DNA of 64,000 bases from contig CM060963.1 of assembly GCA_030765045.1 (NCBI GenBank), positions 96,705,176-96,769,175 on the forward strand, in the 5' to 3' direction. The notes under the pieces were generated by a model. The model was given only the letters and a program-made list of their open reading frames with translations, searched no databases and was not told the DNA's origin. The position numbers and the translations under genes are program-made. Source of the stretch: Tenodera sinensis (lineage: Eukaryota > Arthropoda > Insecta > Mantodea > Mantidae). This document shows, in pieces, positions 12,672-26,281 of this stretch. Numbering within the stretch: position 1 is the first letter of the stretch; the number at the start of each line of letters is the position of its first letter.

Positions 12672-13295
12672 TCAAATAAGTTGCACTCACATTACTTTCT
12701 TTGTTTCTATATTTCATGTTAATCGATATAAACATTGCTGATTTTCTTGAAGGTGGAAGAGGAATGTGGGAATACAGTAAGATGTATGCGATAGTCAAAT
12801 CCTTTGAAACTGATCGCTATGTGATCGCTTTAAAATTCTGTACTACTTGCATGGCCAAGGTAAAAAAAAAATGCATAATGACTTTCCATTTGAGAAAATT
12901 ATTGGAAAATTTAGGTACATAACAAGGAATGTCTCCGAAATAGTTCACTCCACAGAAAAGTCTTTGTCATAAATTTTGTGTTTTAACAAAATTTACATTT
13001 TTTTGTGCAGTAATATTTCTTACGATTCTTACGGTTTACCAGTTATGCAAAAGTGCTCTAGAGTAAAGAGGGCTTCTGAGGACATTGTCAGAAAATGCAA
13101 TGTATGCATTTTATTTGCCATAAAGAGATCTCAAATATATTGTATTTTAATCAAAATCGTTGAGCCATTTTCGATAAAGTTAAAATTTTAGGAAAATGCT
13201 AAATACGCATATAAAGGGTAGTTTGGGATGGGGTGATTTTCTTGAAAATCTTCGTGTTGCATCCTTAGAAGGCGCTGAACTTAAATACATCGTTT
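12672..13295 (+). repeat. R repeat copy, 5' two thirds
   Basis: Begins at the 'gttgcactcacattacttt' landmark and runs to the 'gtgttgcatccttagaagg' landmark, then is lost. It forms a head-to-tail partial tandem with the preceding fragment. Confidence 0.8.
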
Positions 13296-14416
13296 AGTAC
13301 TTCTATGTGGCAGTGAAAGTTATGTGCCCTATTTATTGCAATTTTATTAGGATAACATAGAGGAGTCAGTTAATAAACTGGCATGGCATTTAGAAAATAT
13401 TTGCTGTATAACATTTCGAAGTTAGTTGATTTTTATTTTCCTAACTGTATATATTCGAAATTGGTGTGTCGTATTTCGTTCCGCAGGAGTTTCTTTACAT
13501 GCCAGTAAATCTGCTAAGATAATGCCGTCGGTTTTAAATACACTTAAAAACCATCGGCCTGGGACAGGTTTGAACCCGAGACCTGGGGATCAGCAAACCA
13601 GCGTCTAACCAACTGAGTGAGCCAGACAGATTGTGTGGGCTCAAGTGCAAACGGTATTGCCATCCGCTTACTCATAATCATTTTCCTGCTATCTATAAGC
13701 ATTTCCGTTTTGTGTATTGCAAACCAAACATATTGTGAGTCAGTCCAGTTACTTTTTTATCACTTTATTTTCCTTCTAAACTTTTGCGCAAAAACAGTTC
13801 TTTTCGTGGCTTTTCTTAGCCACGGTCCCCTTCTACTGGCGTTAAAGGTGTCTATAGTCTTTCGTGATATTATAACTCACAATTGTTTTCTCGTAGTCTT
13901 AATTCAGTCCTTTCACTGTCTCTGTCTATCATACACTAACTCCGACGACACAATCACTCGACTCTCGTTAAATTCTTCCTTTCTGGACGACCGTACCCCA
14001 CACACACACACGCACGCACGCACGCATACACACACAGCTATCTCGAACTCACTGACACACTGACTGACTCATGTCTTTACCTCACCTCCTTAGATAGAGG
14101 GGATGACGTCACATGGACCTTACGTGAACTTCTTCAAACAAGCCCGCCGCCGGATACTTCTCGAATCATTTGGAGACAACTCCTTTTGGTTCTGCCGCTC
14201 TGATTGTTGTCACGTGTTTGCTCCCGTGAGTGGTGTGGGGAAGCTTGACCTGAGCACCTTTGTTAAGCGCCACGCCCATTGTCGTTAGTCACTTATACAC
14301 GAATAGTCGCGCGAGACAGCTTGACCTTGAGCACCTTTGTTTGTTCGCCGACCTGGTATGTGGTGTGAAGTAGTAGCTGAGCCTCGACCGTCCTTTGCTA
14401 TGTGCCTCTCGGCGTC

Positions 14417-14454
<38 letters not shown>

Positions 14455-15010
14455 CATTCGCATTCTCGTTTCATTCCCGTTCCTGGTTTATTGTGAACCA
14501 GTTAGAATAGGGCTGGCGTTCAGAGAGCGCAGATTATAATAGTAAGGATACGGTAGAACTATGAGATAGGGTTGCAATATGAGATACCGAAATTTTAGCC
14601 ACTGACGTTTTTCGTAATACCTGGTAACTACCTGCGAGTGGCTTACTCGCGTTGCGTTGCAGCGGCGGCATTCTATCTTGAGAACTGGTGCGGAGGGTTT
14701 TATTGTTTTCGGAGCAACCCAAAGTTTTTTGTAGTGCAGTGTTCGTATGCCATTTTGATTGACTGATACTGTAATATCTAAAACCACATAAGATAGGTTA
14801 AACTACATTAAATGCAGTATTAGAATATAGGTTTAAATTACATTAAGAGTGTGGTATTCCCTTAGGTGCTCATGTTAAATTAAATGGCCAGTGGTAGCAA
14901 GATGAGATACTAAGCTGGTACTAATATGAGATTGTCCCATATTTGTACCATGTACATAAGGGTACCAATCTTTTATGTTTGTGCTTCTATTGTTGTTTTA
15001 AACATCACAG
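13296..15010. other. Non-coding; a tRNA-like patch and an (AT)n tract
   Basis: At 13560-13622 a minus-strand tRNA-like segment (B box complement 'ggtttgaacccgag') suggests a SINE head. CA/GC-rich short repeats occur near 14000-14036. Segments near 14215-14400 resemble 12130-12200. No gene supported. Confidence 0.4.
14420..14451 (+). repeat. (AT)16 microsatellite
   Basis: Uninterrupted AT dinucleotide run. Confidence 0.97.
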
Positions 15011-15393
15011 ATGCCAAGAGCTAAGCTATATAGAGAAACCAGAGGCTCAAGAAAGAGTTACAGTAAGGAGAACATAACAACAATTGAAGCTATCCAGGCC
15101 AAGGAATGTTACTATTTAAAGGCAGCAAAGAAATAAATGTGTCATGTGCAGCCCTTGCACGCATGGTTTGAAGCTAGGCGGCTTACGTTAATAAGACAAT
15201 AATGTCATCTCTGTGCAAACGTAACTTGGTTCATCAAAAGTCACCTAACAGCTCATCATCGAAAAGAGGAAAGTTAAACGGTACAGCAAGAAGAAAATTC
15301 TTAACATCGGTTCTGATGAATGTATGTGATGCTCCCTTGTCTATCAGAACCACAGTGGCACAGCTTTTTGAGATACCCCAAAAATCAACCTGA
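15011..15393 (+). pseudogene. Internally deleted pogo-type transposase remnant
   Basis: The first ATG opens a basic segment that begins MPRAKLYRETRG and continues to an AIQAKECYYLKAAK stretch. It looks like the N-terminal psq-type helix-turn-helix of pogo-like transposases. A one-base shift then recovers a segment reading INVSCAALARMV before a stop. Downstream (15202-15393) an open frame rich in K, R, S and T could be the C-terminal tail of the same protein. The catalytic DDE core is missing. The assignment rests on motif resemblance and is tentative. Confidence 0.4.
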
Positions 15394-17724
<2,331 letters not shown>

Positions 17725-17868
17725 ATCTGTCTGCCTGCCTTCCTGCCTTCCTGCCTGCCTGCCTGTCTGCCTCTGTCTGCCTGTCTGCCTCTCTGTCTCT
17801 CTACCTGCCCGTCCATCCGTCCATCCGTCCGTCCGTATTTATCTGTCTGTCTATCTATTTATTTATGG
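17725..17868 (+). repeat. Compound CTGC/CTGT/CCGT tetranucleotide repeat
   Basis: Directly abuts the TTA run. It passes from CTGCCTTC units through CTGT and CTCT units to CCAT/CCGT and finally TCTA/TTTA units, a stepwise gradient typical of a mutating tetranucleotide tract. Confidence 0.9.
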
Positions 17869-17924
17869 TCGCTTCAACATCTAGATAATGTGAGCGATAC
17901 ATTGTTAACACGTATATTCATACT

Positions 17925-18015
17925 TACAATGAAACTTGAATAATTCGAACGTTTATAATTCGAAATCGTAGTTAATTTGAAGATTTTTCTGGTCCCATGA
18001 ATTCTGTATTAAAGC

Positions 18016-18051
<36 letters not shown>

Positions 18052-18680
18052 GCATGTAATTCGAATTTTATTTTCCTTAATTCGAAGTTTTTGTTCAGAA
18101 ATGTCGGTCGAAAATTAATCTAAACACCGAAATTTAATATAATAACTTCGTCAATGTGTTTCTTCAAAAGAGGTTATCGCTCCGGGTTTGTTTGTTTTGT
18201 CGGAATGCAGTTTAGGGGAGGGGGTGGAATAGCTCTCCTAGCCGCAGGCCCTGAGCTTCTATACTGCTCCCACATCCCCTTGTTTAAAACCGCGGCGCCT
18301 ATAGCCGTCGATTGAGTTCCCTACTGTTAGTGTGTTGCGAATCAATGACATCAATGTCTCTTAGTAAACCACGTGCCCAGTACAACTTTAACTTTTACAG
18401 AAAAAGCCGCCGGCACTCGAGAAGTTGTAAAGGGTTTCCAGAAAAAAATTTGAAATCGCAAATGAAAACGGAATGCCACCGAACACTTAGTCAAGTAACT
18501 GAAGATTCACAAGAAACATTTACGCAGTACCTCGAGTGAAAATGAAAAAAATGAGTGAGACAACCGGAAAATCCTGATGGGTTTATGTACCTGTATTGCT
18601 AAAATGTCAATTTTCGAGTAACATTCGTAATTTGAATTTTTGGGTATTCCGAAATGTTCTCATTGTCCCTTCAACTTAGA
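17925..18680. mobile_element. Tigger/pogo-like MITE
   Basis: The left end 'caatgaaacttgaataattc' resembles the 'cagtgaaacctcgataattcgaa' type of end found in pogo/Tigger elements. 'aattcgaa' words recur near 17940-17965 and 18058-18085. The right side (18600-18680) shows matching inverted features on the minus strand. A 29-base poly(A) tract at 18020-18048 sits inside. No transposase frame remains. Confidence 0.5.
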
Positions 18681-19520
18681 CTTACCCATGTCCTACTGTA
18701 TTAACAAATTCCACGTGTACATTCAAGTGTTTCAAATATATTAACAAATTCAACATTTGCATTCAAACATTTTAACAAAATCAACGAATACATTCATACT
18801 TCTCTACGCAGATTAGTAGCAGCATATTCTTAAGCATACAGATTTACATTCGTATTAAATCTGATTCACCAATGTCCTTCAGATGAGCAAAAAGTCTGCA
18901 GCAAGTATTAGGCTGTTTAGTGTTGTTGAAATACAATCTGGAATTCTAAGTTGTTTCCCCTTGTTTTTGTATTTACCACACTCAGGGTTTAAATTATCGC
19001 GGGGACGGATGGTGGGCATTTCTCCCTCTCATTAAATAATTTTCCCGGCTCGTCAAAGAAGAATTTCTTCCCTGCCAGGGAAGTACTTTTTTTTCTTTTT
19101 ACTGAAAGTACTTACTATTACTGCTCTTTGAAAACACAAGAAGGTTCGGAAGGCTTTCGATACAGACTGCACATAGTGTGAATGCATATGAATGCGAGCT
19201 GAGAGGTTCATTAGCTGATTTGACATTCAGGGTCACAATTCCAGTAATGACGATTGTAGCTTGCAGTATTCTGTTCAGTTTCTTGCAACTCACTGTACTG
19301 TTGTTCGTTAGCGCGGATAAATTTGTGACAAGAAAGCGTAAAGCTACAGAAAATAATGACAGTTATGTATCCCTATTTGAATCTCAGGCTTCAATTTCAA
19401 GCAATATTAGTATTACAGCTCCACAGATAAAAACTGCAGCTTTGAAAGTGACGTGTTAGCAAAAATAGTAAGAGTAAGTGCATTACACTAATCGGGGGAA
19501 GTGTAGACAAAACTTGATTT
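18681..19520. other. Non-coding stretch, nothing recognised
   Basis: No supported gene. The open frame at about 19178-19459 lacks recognisable motifs and has no visible splice context. Confidence 0.4.
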
Positions 19521-20383
19521 GAAAAATCTGATGTGTTGCACTCACATGGCTTTCTCTACTCTTGTACTAACCATTCTTACAAACTCTTATTCTTCTATCT
19601 TCTTCGTGTTAGTTGAGATTTACATTTGCAAAAATTATTTTATTGCTGTTTTCTTGCACGTGCAACGAGAATATGGGAACACAATACGCTTTGAGCGATA
19701 ATCAAATTTTTAAAGCTTTCAAATTCCGTTCTCTTTGCACGGTTAACATATAAAAATGAATAACGATATTCCATTTTACAGAAGTATAAGTTCTCCAAAA
19801 CTTACACAAATAACGAAGGATATCTGAAATAGTTCACTCTACAAAAAAAAAAAAAAAAATATTTAGTCATAAATTGTATTTTAGCAATATCTACATTCTT
19901 TGTATAGTAACCTTTTACCTATATTTTACCGTTAACCAGTTATGCTAAAGTCATCCAGAGTAAATAGGACTTCATGGGCTATAGCCAGAAAATTCAAGAT
20001 ATACATTTCATTTCTCATAAAAATATCTCAAACATATCCCATTTTAATCAAAATTGATAGAGCCATTTTCAAGAAAATCAAAATTTTCTGTGTAAAAGGT
20101 GATTTAGGGTGGAGGAACTTACTTGAAAATCTTCGTGTCGCATACTTGAAAGACATTAAACTTAAATATCAACTTTGGTTTTTAACAGACTTTTCGTTTT
20201 AGAGTTATGCTCTCCACAGGCACACGTACAGAGAGAGCTAAACACACACGAGCCTTTTTCTAAAAATGTTTTTTTTTTTATTCAGGGGGCCTCAAAACAT
20301 ATATTCTGGGGAAATCTCAACATCGAATTTTTAGGTGAAATACAATACTTTCTCTACTTTACTATACGTAGTAGAGAAAGTAA
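19521..20383 (+). repeat. R repeat copy 6 (first of a tandem trio)
   Basis: Full-length copy ending 'cgtagtagagaaagtaa'. The next copy follows without a spacer. Confidence 0.9.
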
Positions 20384-21354
20384 AAATCTAATGTGTTGCA
20401 CTCACATGACTTTCTCTGCTCTTGTACTAACCATTCTTACAAACTCTTATTCCTATATCTTCTTCGTGTTAGTTAAGATAAACATTTGTACAAATTATCT
20501 CATTCCTTATTTCCTTGTAGGTGCAAGGGAATGTTAGAATACAGTAGGCTTTGTGCGACAGTCAGATGTTTTAAAGCTTTGAGATTCTGCTCTTTTTGCA
20601 CACCATATAAAAAATCTGATGTTCTCATTGCACACTTAATATATATAAAAAAATGAACAACGATGTTCCATTTCACGAAAGCTTTTAAGTTTTCCGAAAC
20701 TCACACACATAACAAGGAATATCTCCGAAATTGTTCACCCTACAAGAACATTTATTTAGACACAAATTATGTATTTTAGCAAGATCTACATTATTTGTAT
20801 AATAATAGGATTAATGACTTCATTGTCAGAAATCCAGCATTAGCTAACAACAACATTATTTGTATAGAGTGATTTGGTCTATCTCTCACGGTTTACCAGT
20901 TATGCAAAAGTCGTCCAGAGTAAACACAACTACAGGGGCTATAGCCAGAAAATTCAAGATATACATTTCATTTTTCATAAAAATATCTCAAACATGTCCC
21001 ATTTTAATCAAAATCATTGGAGCCATTTTCAAGAAAATAAAAATTTTCGAAAAATGTTCTATATTAAGGCTAGTTTAGGGTGGGGCTATTTTCTTCAAAA
21101 TCTTCATGTCGCATCCTTGAAAGACATTAAACTTAAGTACCAACTGTGGTTTTTAACGGACTTCTCGTTTTTGAGTTATGCTGTCCACAGACACACAGAC
21201 TTACACACTGACACACACACACACAGACCTTTTTCTAAAAATGCTTTTTTTTTTTTGGATTCACGGGGTCTCAAAACATATTTCCGGTGAAATCTCGATA
21301 TCGAATTTTTGGATGGAATGCAATACTTCCCCTGCTTACCAGTAGAGAAAGTAA
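20384..21354 (+). repeat. R repeat copy 7
   Basis: Starts directly after copy 6 with 'aaatctaatgtgttgcactc' and ends 'agtagagaaagtaa'. A 53-bp LINE tail is inserted at 20802-20854. Confidence 0.9.
20802..20854 (+). mobile_element. Extremely 5'-truncated LINE-C tail with TSD
   Basis: The 53-bp insert is the terminal part of LINE-C: 'aggattaatgacttcattg' through to 'ctaacaacaac'. It is flanked by attatttgtata at 20790-20801 and 20855-20866. The empty site is still recognisable in other R copies, where the same sequence is uninterrupted. Confidence 0.92.
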
Positions 21355-21750
21355 AAATGAACAACTATGTTGCATTTCGCGAAAGTTTTAAGTTTTCCGA
21401 AACTCACACACATAACAAGGAATATCTTCGAAATGGTTTACTCTAAAAATATATATTTATACATAAATTGTGTGTTTTAGCAAGATCTACATTTTTGTAT
21501 AGTAAGATTTGGTCTATCTCTTATGGTTTACCAGTTATGCAAAAGTCATCCAGATTAAATAGGACTTCATGTGCTTTGGCCAGAAAATTCAAGATATGCA
21601 TTTAATTTCTCATAAAAATATCTCAAACGTGTCCCATTTTAATCAAAATCGTTAGAGCCATTTTCAAGAAAATAAAAATTTTCCATGTAAAGTGTAATTT
21701 AGGGTGGAGGAATTTTCTTAAAAATCTTCGTGTGCACTCTTGAAAGGCAT
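21355..21750 (+). repeat. R repeat copy 8 (partial), head-to-tail with copy 7
   Basis: The end of copy 7 fuses to an internal R position ('gtaaaaatgaacaac'). The copy then runs to the 'tgaaaggcattaa' landmark, where a TAA microsatellite starts. Confidence 0.85.
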
Positions 21751-21965
<215 letters not shown>

Positions 21966-22100
21966 TAATAAAATGCTTATTTCTCGATCTACTACATTTT
22001 AATCCACGTAAGTATTCTAGAAATTATCTTATTGCTAATTTTCTTGTAGGTGCAAGGGAAATATGAAAATATAGTAGGCTTTAAGCGAGAGTGAAATGTG
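21966..22100 (+). repeat. Short R repeat fragment
   Basis: Contains 'gaaattatcttattgctaat' and 'aggctttaagcgagag', an internal part of R, next to the microsatellite. Confidence 0.7.
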
Positions 22101-22109
22101 AAGGACACT

Positions 22110-22415
22110 TGTCGGCGCGCTTCTGGGGTATGGGGGTAGAGTGTCTGCCTCATATTCAAGAGGTCATTAGTTCCAATCTTGGTTAGGGTGAGCTACGCGA
22201 ATTAAGTTCTTGCCGGGGTTTCCCCTTATCCTGAAAGATGATTGTTGGACCCCGAGCTCATTTGAGAATAATTTCACCAATTTCATTCATCGTCCGATAT
22301 GACCTAACAGGTCAAAGGACTTAAATAAAAACACCTGCCGACACACAAGTGCAAAAGAGGTGGAGAAGAAGAAGAAGAACAACAACAACAACAAGAACAA
22401 GAAGAACAAACCAAA
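22110..22415 (+). mobile_element. tRNA-derived SINE (SINE-d) with AAG/AAC tail
   Basis: tRNA-like head with an A-box-like 'gggtagagtgtctgcctc' and a decayed B box 'attagttccaatc'. The body reaches 'gacctaacaggtcaaagg' and the tail at 22357-22410 is GAA then CAA repeats. The head matches the short SINE at 30573-30685. Confidence 0.75.
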
Positions 22416-22499
22416 CTGAATGAATGATGATTTGGATAGAAGCACTGCAGTTAATATTTGTGATTACTTATGCCATGTACCTCTACAGGGAAAAAGTAA

Positions 22500-22810
22500 A
22501 GTAAAGGTAAATTTGGATTTTCTCAAAAGCTGCTCTAGCGGTTTTTATTAAACACCACATGTTTTAAGATAAACTTTAAGATAAGTTTTACTCCTAAACC
22601 GTAAGAGGTAGACAAGATCTTACTGCACAAAAGGTCTATGTCTTGTTAAAGTAAACAATTTATGGCAAATACATTTTTTGTAGAAATTCCTTGTTATGGG
22701 CTTGAATTTTCATATGCTTGCATTTTATTCAAATAGGAAGGCATTGTTTTTTATGTTCGTACCATGTAAAGAGAAAGAAATTCCAAAGTCATCACAAAGC
22801 GACCAGTTCA
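22500..22810 (-). repeat. R repeat fragment, inverted
   Basis: The complement carries R landmarks such as the 'ctcttacggttta' block (plus strand 'taaaccgtaagag' at 22596-22608). It is an old, shortened copy. Confidence 0.7.
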
Positions 22811-24555
22811 TAAAAGTTTTGGTTACATTTTAAGCCTGCTGCATTCCTTTATTCCCACTGTAGCTACAATGAAATATGTAATGAAGCCATTCTACAAATA
22901 TCTTTCTCGATTAACACACAGCATACAACAAAGTATTGTAGCATAGGAAGCGAAAGGCACGCGAAAGTAACACTTATTTCGTTTTGCATTACACCTGATC
23001 TTTTTCGGAGGGACTGCTCCAGTAGGTATACATATTTCAGAACCAGTGCATTCTGAATCTCCTTGATGTGCCATAGAATACAGCATGAGTGTTCGATGCT
23101 CCTAATTGTTACTATCTGTACTGGGATGCTCCTTTCTAGGATATGTTCTTGACTTGAAGAGTTGTGAAGTAATGTATCTGAAACAATTGCTTTAGATTAT
23201 TTCCATGGTACCTATTTTATATTGCGTCATAGTTATACCATGAATTTGCTTTGTAGTTCGGTGCATGCACAGTAGAATTTCACTGGTGCGACCTCGCATT
23301 TCTCCCAGCGCACTAGTGTGAATAACCCACGCAGCTAAACAAGTGATATTTGGAGCAACAGTTCTGCTTCTAATCGCGTCTACGATAACATTGCCAACCT
23401 TGGAATGTGCATTCACGCTAGATTAAGGTAAAGAACTCTCTCCAAATAGCATATTTTAAATTTTATTTTCAGTTGATGCAGCATATTTAGCTTATAAAAT
23501 GTAAATATGTTTTCAATTACTCCATCTTTTTCCCACTGATCATTTTCTGCCTTTTCTATATTTTTCAAAAACACTACCCGTCTGTTTCGATCTTAAGTTC
23601 GGTCGCGTTATATCGGTAATTCCTGTAAGAATAAGTCACCTTTTACATTTATTTAAGTACTCCTTTTACCTTGGCCCAAGCTAGTACTATGGGATTGAGT
23701 TCACACATGTATAAGGGCAAATAAACGACTGCGTGGCTCAATAAAATAAAAATAATCAATTATTATCATAGCAGAGTTCACATCACTCCTAGACGGAAAT
23801 TTATCTGCTTCTACATTACTTTTGCCATTACTTCCGACACAAAACTACTGATAAGTACGATTTTACTACGAAGTGGGAGAAATTTGCAGCGAATAAACGT
23901 AGCGCGAATAATATTGGAAGTAAGCTGGCAACGTGACCATCAGAGCAACGTTTGCGCGAATGTTTACAAAACTCGGGTTACACTAATGGAATTTCTCTCC
24001 CCTGCCCTTAGACCTTGAGTTGGTGAACAAACAGTAGTGCCATGGCGCCTCGTCTTGTAGTTCATTGTGTCAATGTGTTTGCTTATTGACTTATACATTG
24101 AAGTACGTACATTTACACCTTATCGCTGACATGGTAGATTGCAGTAGTGAAAGACCATCAACACTAGCCCATCAACAATTATAGTATATTTGTATCCATG
24201 TGGGAAACTTTATGCCTATTTATAGAGTATGGGGTCGTGGCAAAATGTTTAATTTGTCATAAGGTATTACAATATGCTAAAAAGTTCAGTTTGCAGCGCC
24301 ATTATTCGTGACGTACGTCCCATTTCCAGTAGATATAGATAGCGCTCCAATGACATTACAATTAGAAAATATTGATCTGCAAAATTACTAGAAATGAAAG
24401 ACGTATTCCAAAATAAACATGCATATACCTTTCACAAAAACTCTTCATGTATAAAATTCCCTCGTTCGCATAGATTTGTTTCTATAGGTTATTCAGCATG
24501 TTCGGTTCTATCTGTAGATATATGCGAACGACTCTTTTCATGTATAAAGCTATAT
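22811..24555. other. Non-coding stretch, nothing recognised
   Basis: Two minus-strand open frames (22892-23086 and 23192-23416) are free of stops, but I recognise no family in them and they show no splice context. The rest is AT-rich. Confidence 0.4.
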
Positions 24556-25064
24556 TGTCACCGCGCCCGCCGCATCTAATTGCCGACAACAGCAGTGTCA
24601 CCCATCGCATTATTGTCGGCACTACGGCAAAGGAGCCGAAGGAAAGAGACAGAGAATGGCCGCATTGTTGGGGCGCTTGCCGAAAGAGAGAAAAGGATAG
24701 AGACTTCGAGAATCTTTTCTGCTTTGTATCTCACCGCAATATCTGAACCTTCCTGAAGCTTCCAGAATAGTGCCTGGGAGATATAAATAGCGGTAAAGTG
24801 CGACAGAAGAGCCAGTCAGACGTATGTGAAGGTTGAGTAGTCGTGCCGACGGAGAGGACAGACGTATGTGAAGGTTGAGGAGTCGTGCCGACGGAGAAGG
24901 GACAGTTCTTTGTGTTACGAGTTCGGAGCCGTGCTGTTGGAGAATCGAAAAAGACTTTCTTGTTGTTGCAACGAGTGTACAAGTTACTGTTTACGGAAAT
25001 AAAAGTGTTTCTTTATCTCGACTACATCTGTCTACTTTACTTCACACAAACCACCAAAATCACA
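24556..25064 (+). repeat. 5' LTR
   Basis: Contains the promoter elements (heat-shock pentamers 24744-24768, TATA box 24782-24789), a pair of near-identical units of about 40 bp downstream of the TATA box (about 24819-24898), and a polyadenylation signal AATAAA at 24998-25003. Confidence 0.93.
24744..24789 (+). promoter_or_regulatory. Five-unit heat-shock element plus TATA box in the 5' LTR
   Basis: Positions 24744-24768 read as five contiguous pentamers alternating nGAAn and nTTCn with every core base intact. This is the binding pattern of heat-shock factor trimers. TATAAATA follows at 24782-24789. A partial second cluster (cTTCg, aGAAt) lies upstream near 24696-24705. Heat-shock factor control is inferred from the motif only. 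Confidence 0.75.
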
Positions 25065-25065
25065 C

Positions 25066-25083
25066 TGGTGTCAGGAGTGGGAT
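25066..25083 (+). promoter_or_regulatory. Primer-binding site, tRNA-Leu type
   Basis: tggtgtcaggagtgggat lies one base after the 5' LTR and is complementary to the 3' end of animal tRNA-Leu including CCA, as used to prime minus-strand DNA in many gypsy-like elements. Confidence 0.85.
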
Positions 25084-25167
25084 CCGTCGAATTGCTTCTA
25101 GTTTCGTTACATCGTCGTTAGAAGTTGCAACGTTAGAACCAAGATAGAGGGAGATTCGGAAACCAGG

Positions 25168-26280
25168 ATGATGGCAATGATGAAAGAATTATTCGCTGAA
25201 ATGAAGACGGCAAACGACAACCTCGCTGCCAAAATGGAAACGTTAAATGACAATCTCGCTGCCGAGCTGAAAGAGATGAAGATGGAGCTATTGGTGAAAA
25301 TTGACGGCGAGTTGACTAGCATGACGGAAGACGTGGAACAACTCGGCGAACTGATTGGCGTGACGGAAGACGTGGAACAACTCGGCGAACTGACTGGCGT
25401 GACGGAAGACGTGGAAGAACTCGGCGAAAAGGTGGAAGACCTCTGCCAGCATGTGGACGTCGTGGAGGACGACGAGGAACGTCTTGGCGCCCTGGTAGTA
25501 AGAGTTGACGAGAGCGTCAAAGTACTGGATGCCAGGGGCAGACGGAATAGCGCGGACCCGGGGAGGGAGCACCTAGTGGCCGAGGCGACAGTTGCGCCCG
25601 TTTCAGATAACGAAAGTGTACGTCTCGGGGAAGACAAAGGGGCAGTTCAGGGACGTCGTCGAGGATCCTCTGGAGGAGTGTGTCGGGTACGTAACCAACC
25701 AGGATACGACGTGGAGGACGATCAGCAGGGAAGCGCACAAGCAAACGAGCAACACGCGAGAACCGACTTGGCGTGTGACATGGGGGGACCGTCGGAGCCA
25801 TCCAATCACCTGACGCATAGTGCCGTGAACGGAAGAATGGTGGACATCATCTTGGACGGCAGGATACAGGAGAGACCGTGCCGAGCACGAGTGAACACGA
25901 GTGCAGCGGTGAACGTGACTCGCGCGGATGTGGCGGGGGTTGTTGCCGGACCTATCGGAAGCAAGGTGGCTGCGAAGGTGCGCCAGAGAGGTCGGCGGAC
26001 ATGGCACCCAGTGAGCCGTTTCCAAGTGCGCAGGATGGCCCGTCAAAACACCAGGAAGAAGGGCAACTGGACGAGGGACCGTCAAGACCGGCGGTACTGT
26101 TGCAGAATTTCGAAGCAGGATGGCATACATCGTCCTACCCGGACCAAGGGACACTATCCAACAGCGATACCTAGGATCGTGCCTCCTGGAGAAGAGGTTC
26201 GATGGGTTAGTCCACCGGGGCGCAAGGAAGATGCCGCAGTGATAGTGCTGGTCGGGACGACCAGTTCTGAGGAGGGAGCA
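25168..26280 (+). pseudogene. Gag-like open frame fused to a short retropepsin-like segment
   Basis: An open frame of about 371 codons fills the internal region and runs on into the 3' LTR. Residues 1-110 are rich in K, E, L and D and look coiled-coil. They include three 13-residue tandem repeats around VTEDVEQLGEL (about residues 52-90; 39-bp DNA units). Around residues 220-255 a stretch resembles the start of a retropepsin, but the active-site triplet reads N-T-S where D-T/S-G is expected, so it should be inactive. The remaining C-terminal part matches no enzyme domain I know and is probably read in the wrong frame after an internal deletion. Basic composition near residues 270-310 may be incidental. 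Confidence 0.55.
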
Positions 26281-26281
26281 G
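26269..26281 (+). promoter_or_regulatory. Polypurine tract
   Basis: gaggagggagcag immediately precedes the 3' LTR, the expected place for plus-strand priming. It contains one non-purine. Confidence 0.7.

Noticed and set aside
22892..23416. Two adjacent minus-strand frames as exons of a conserved gene
   Set aside because: No recognised family, no matching splice sites between them, and the residue content is not distinctive.
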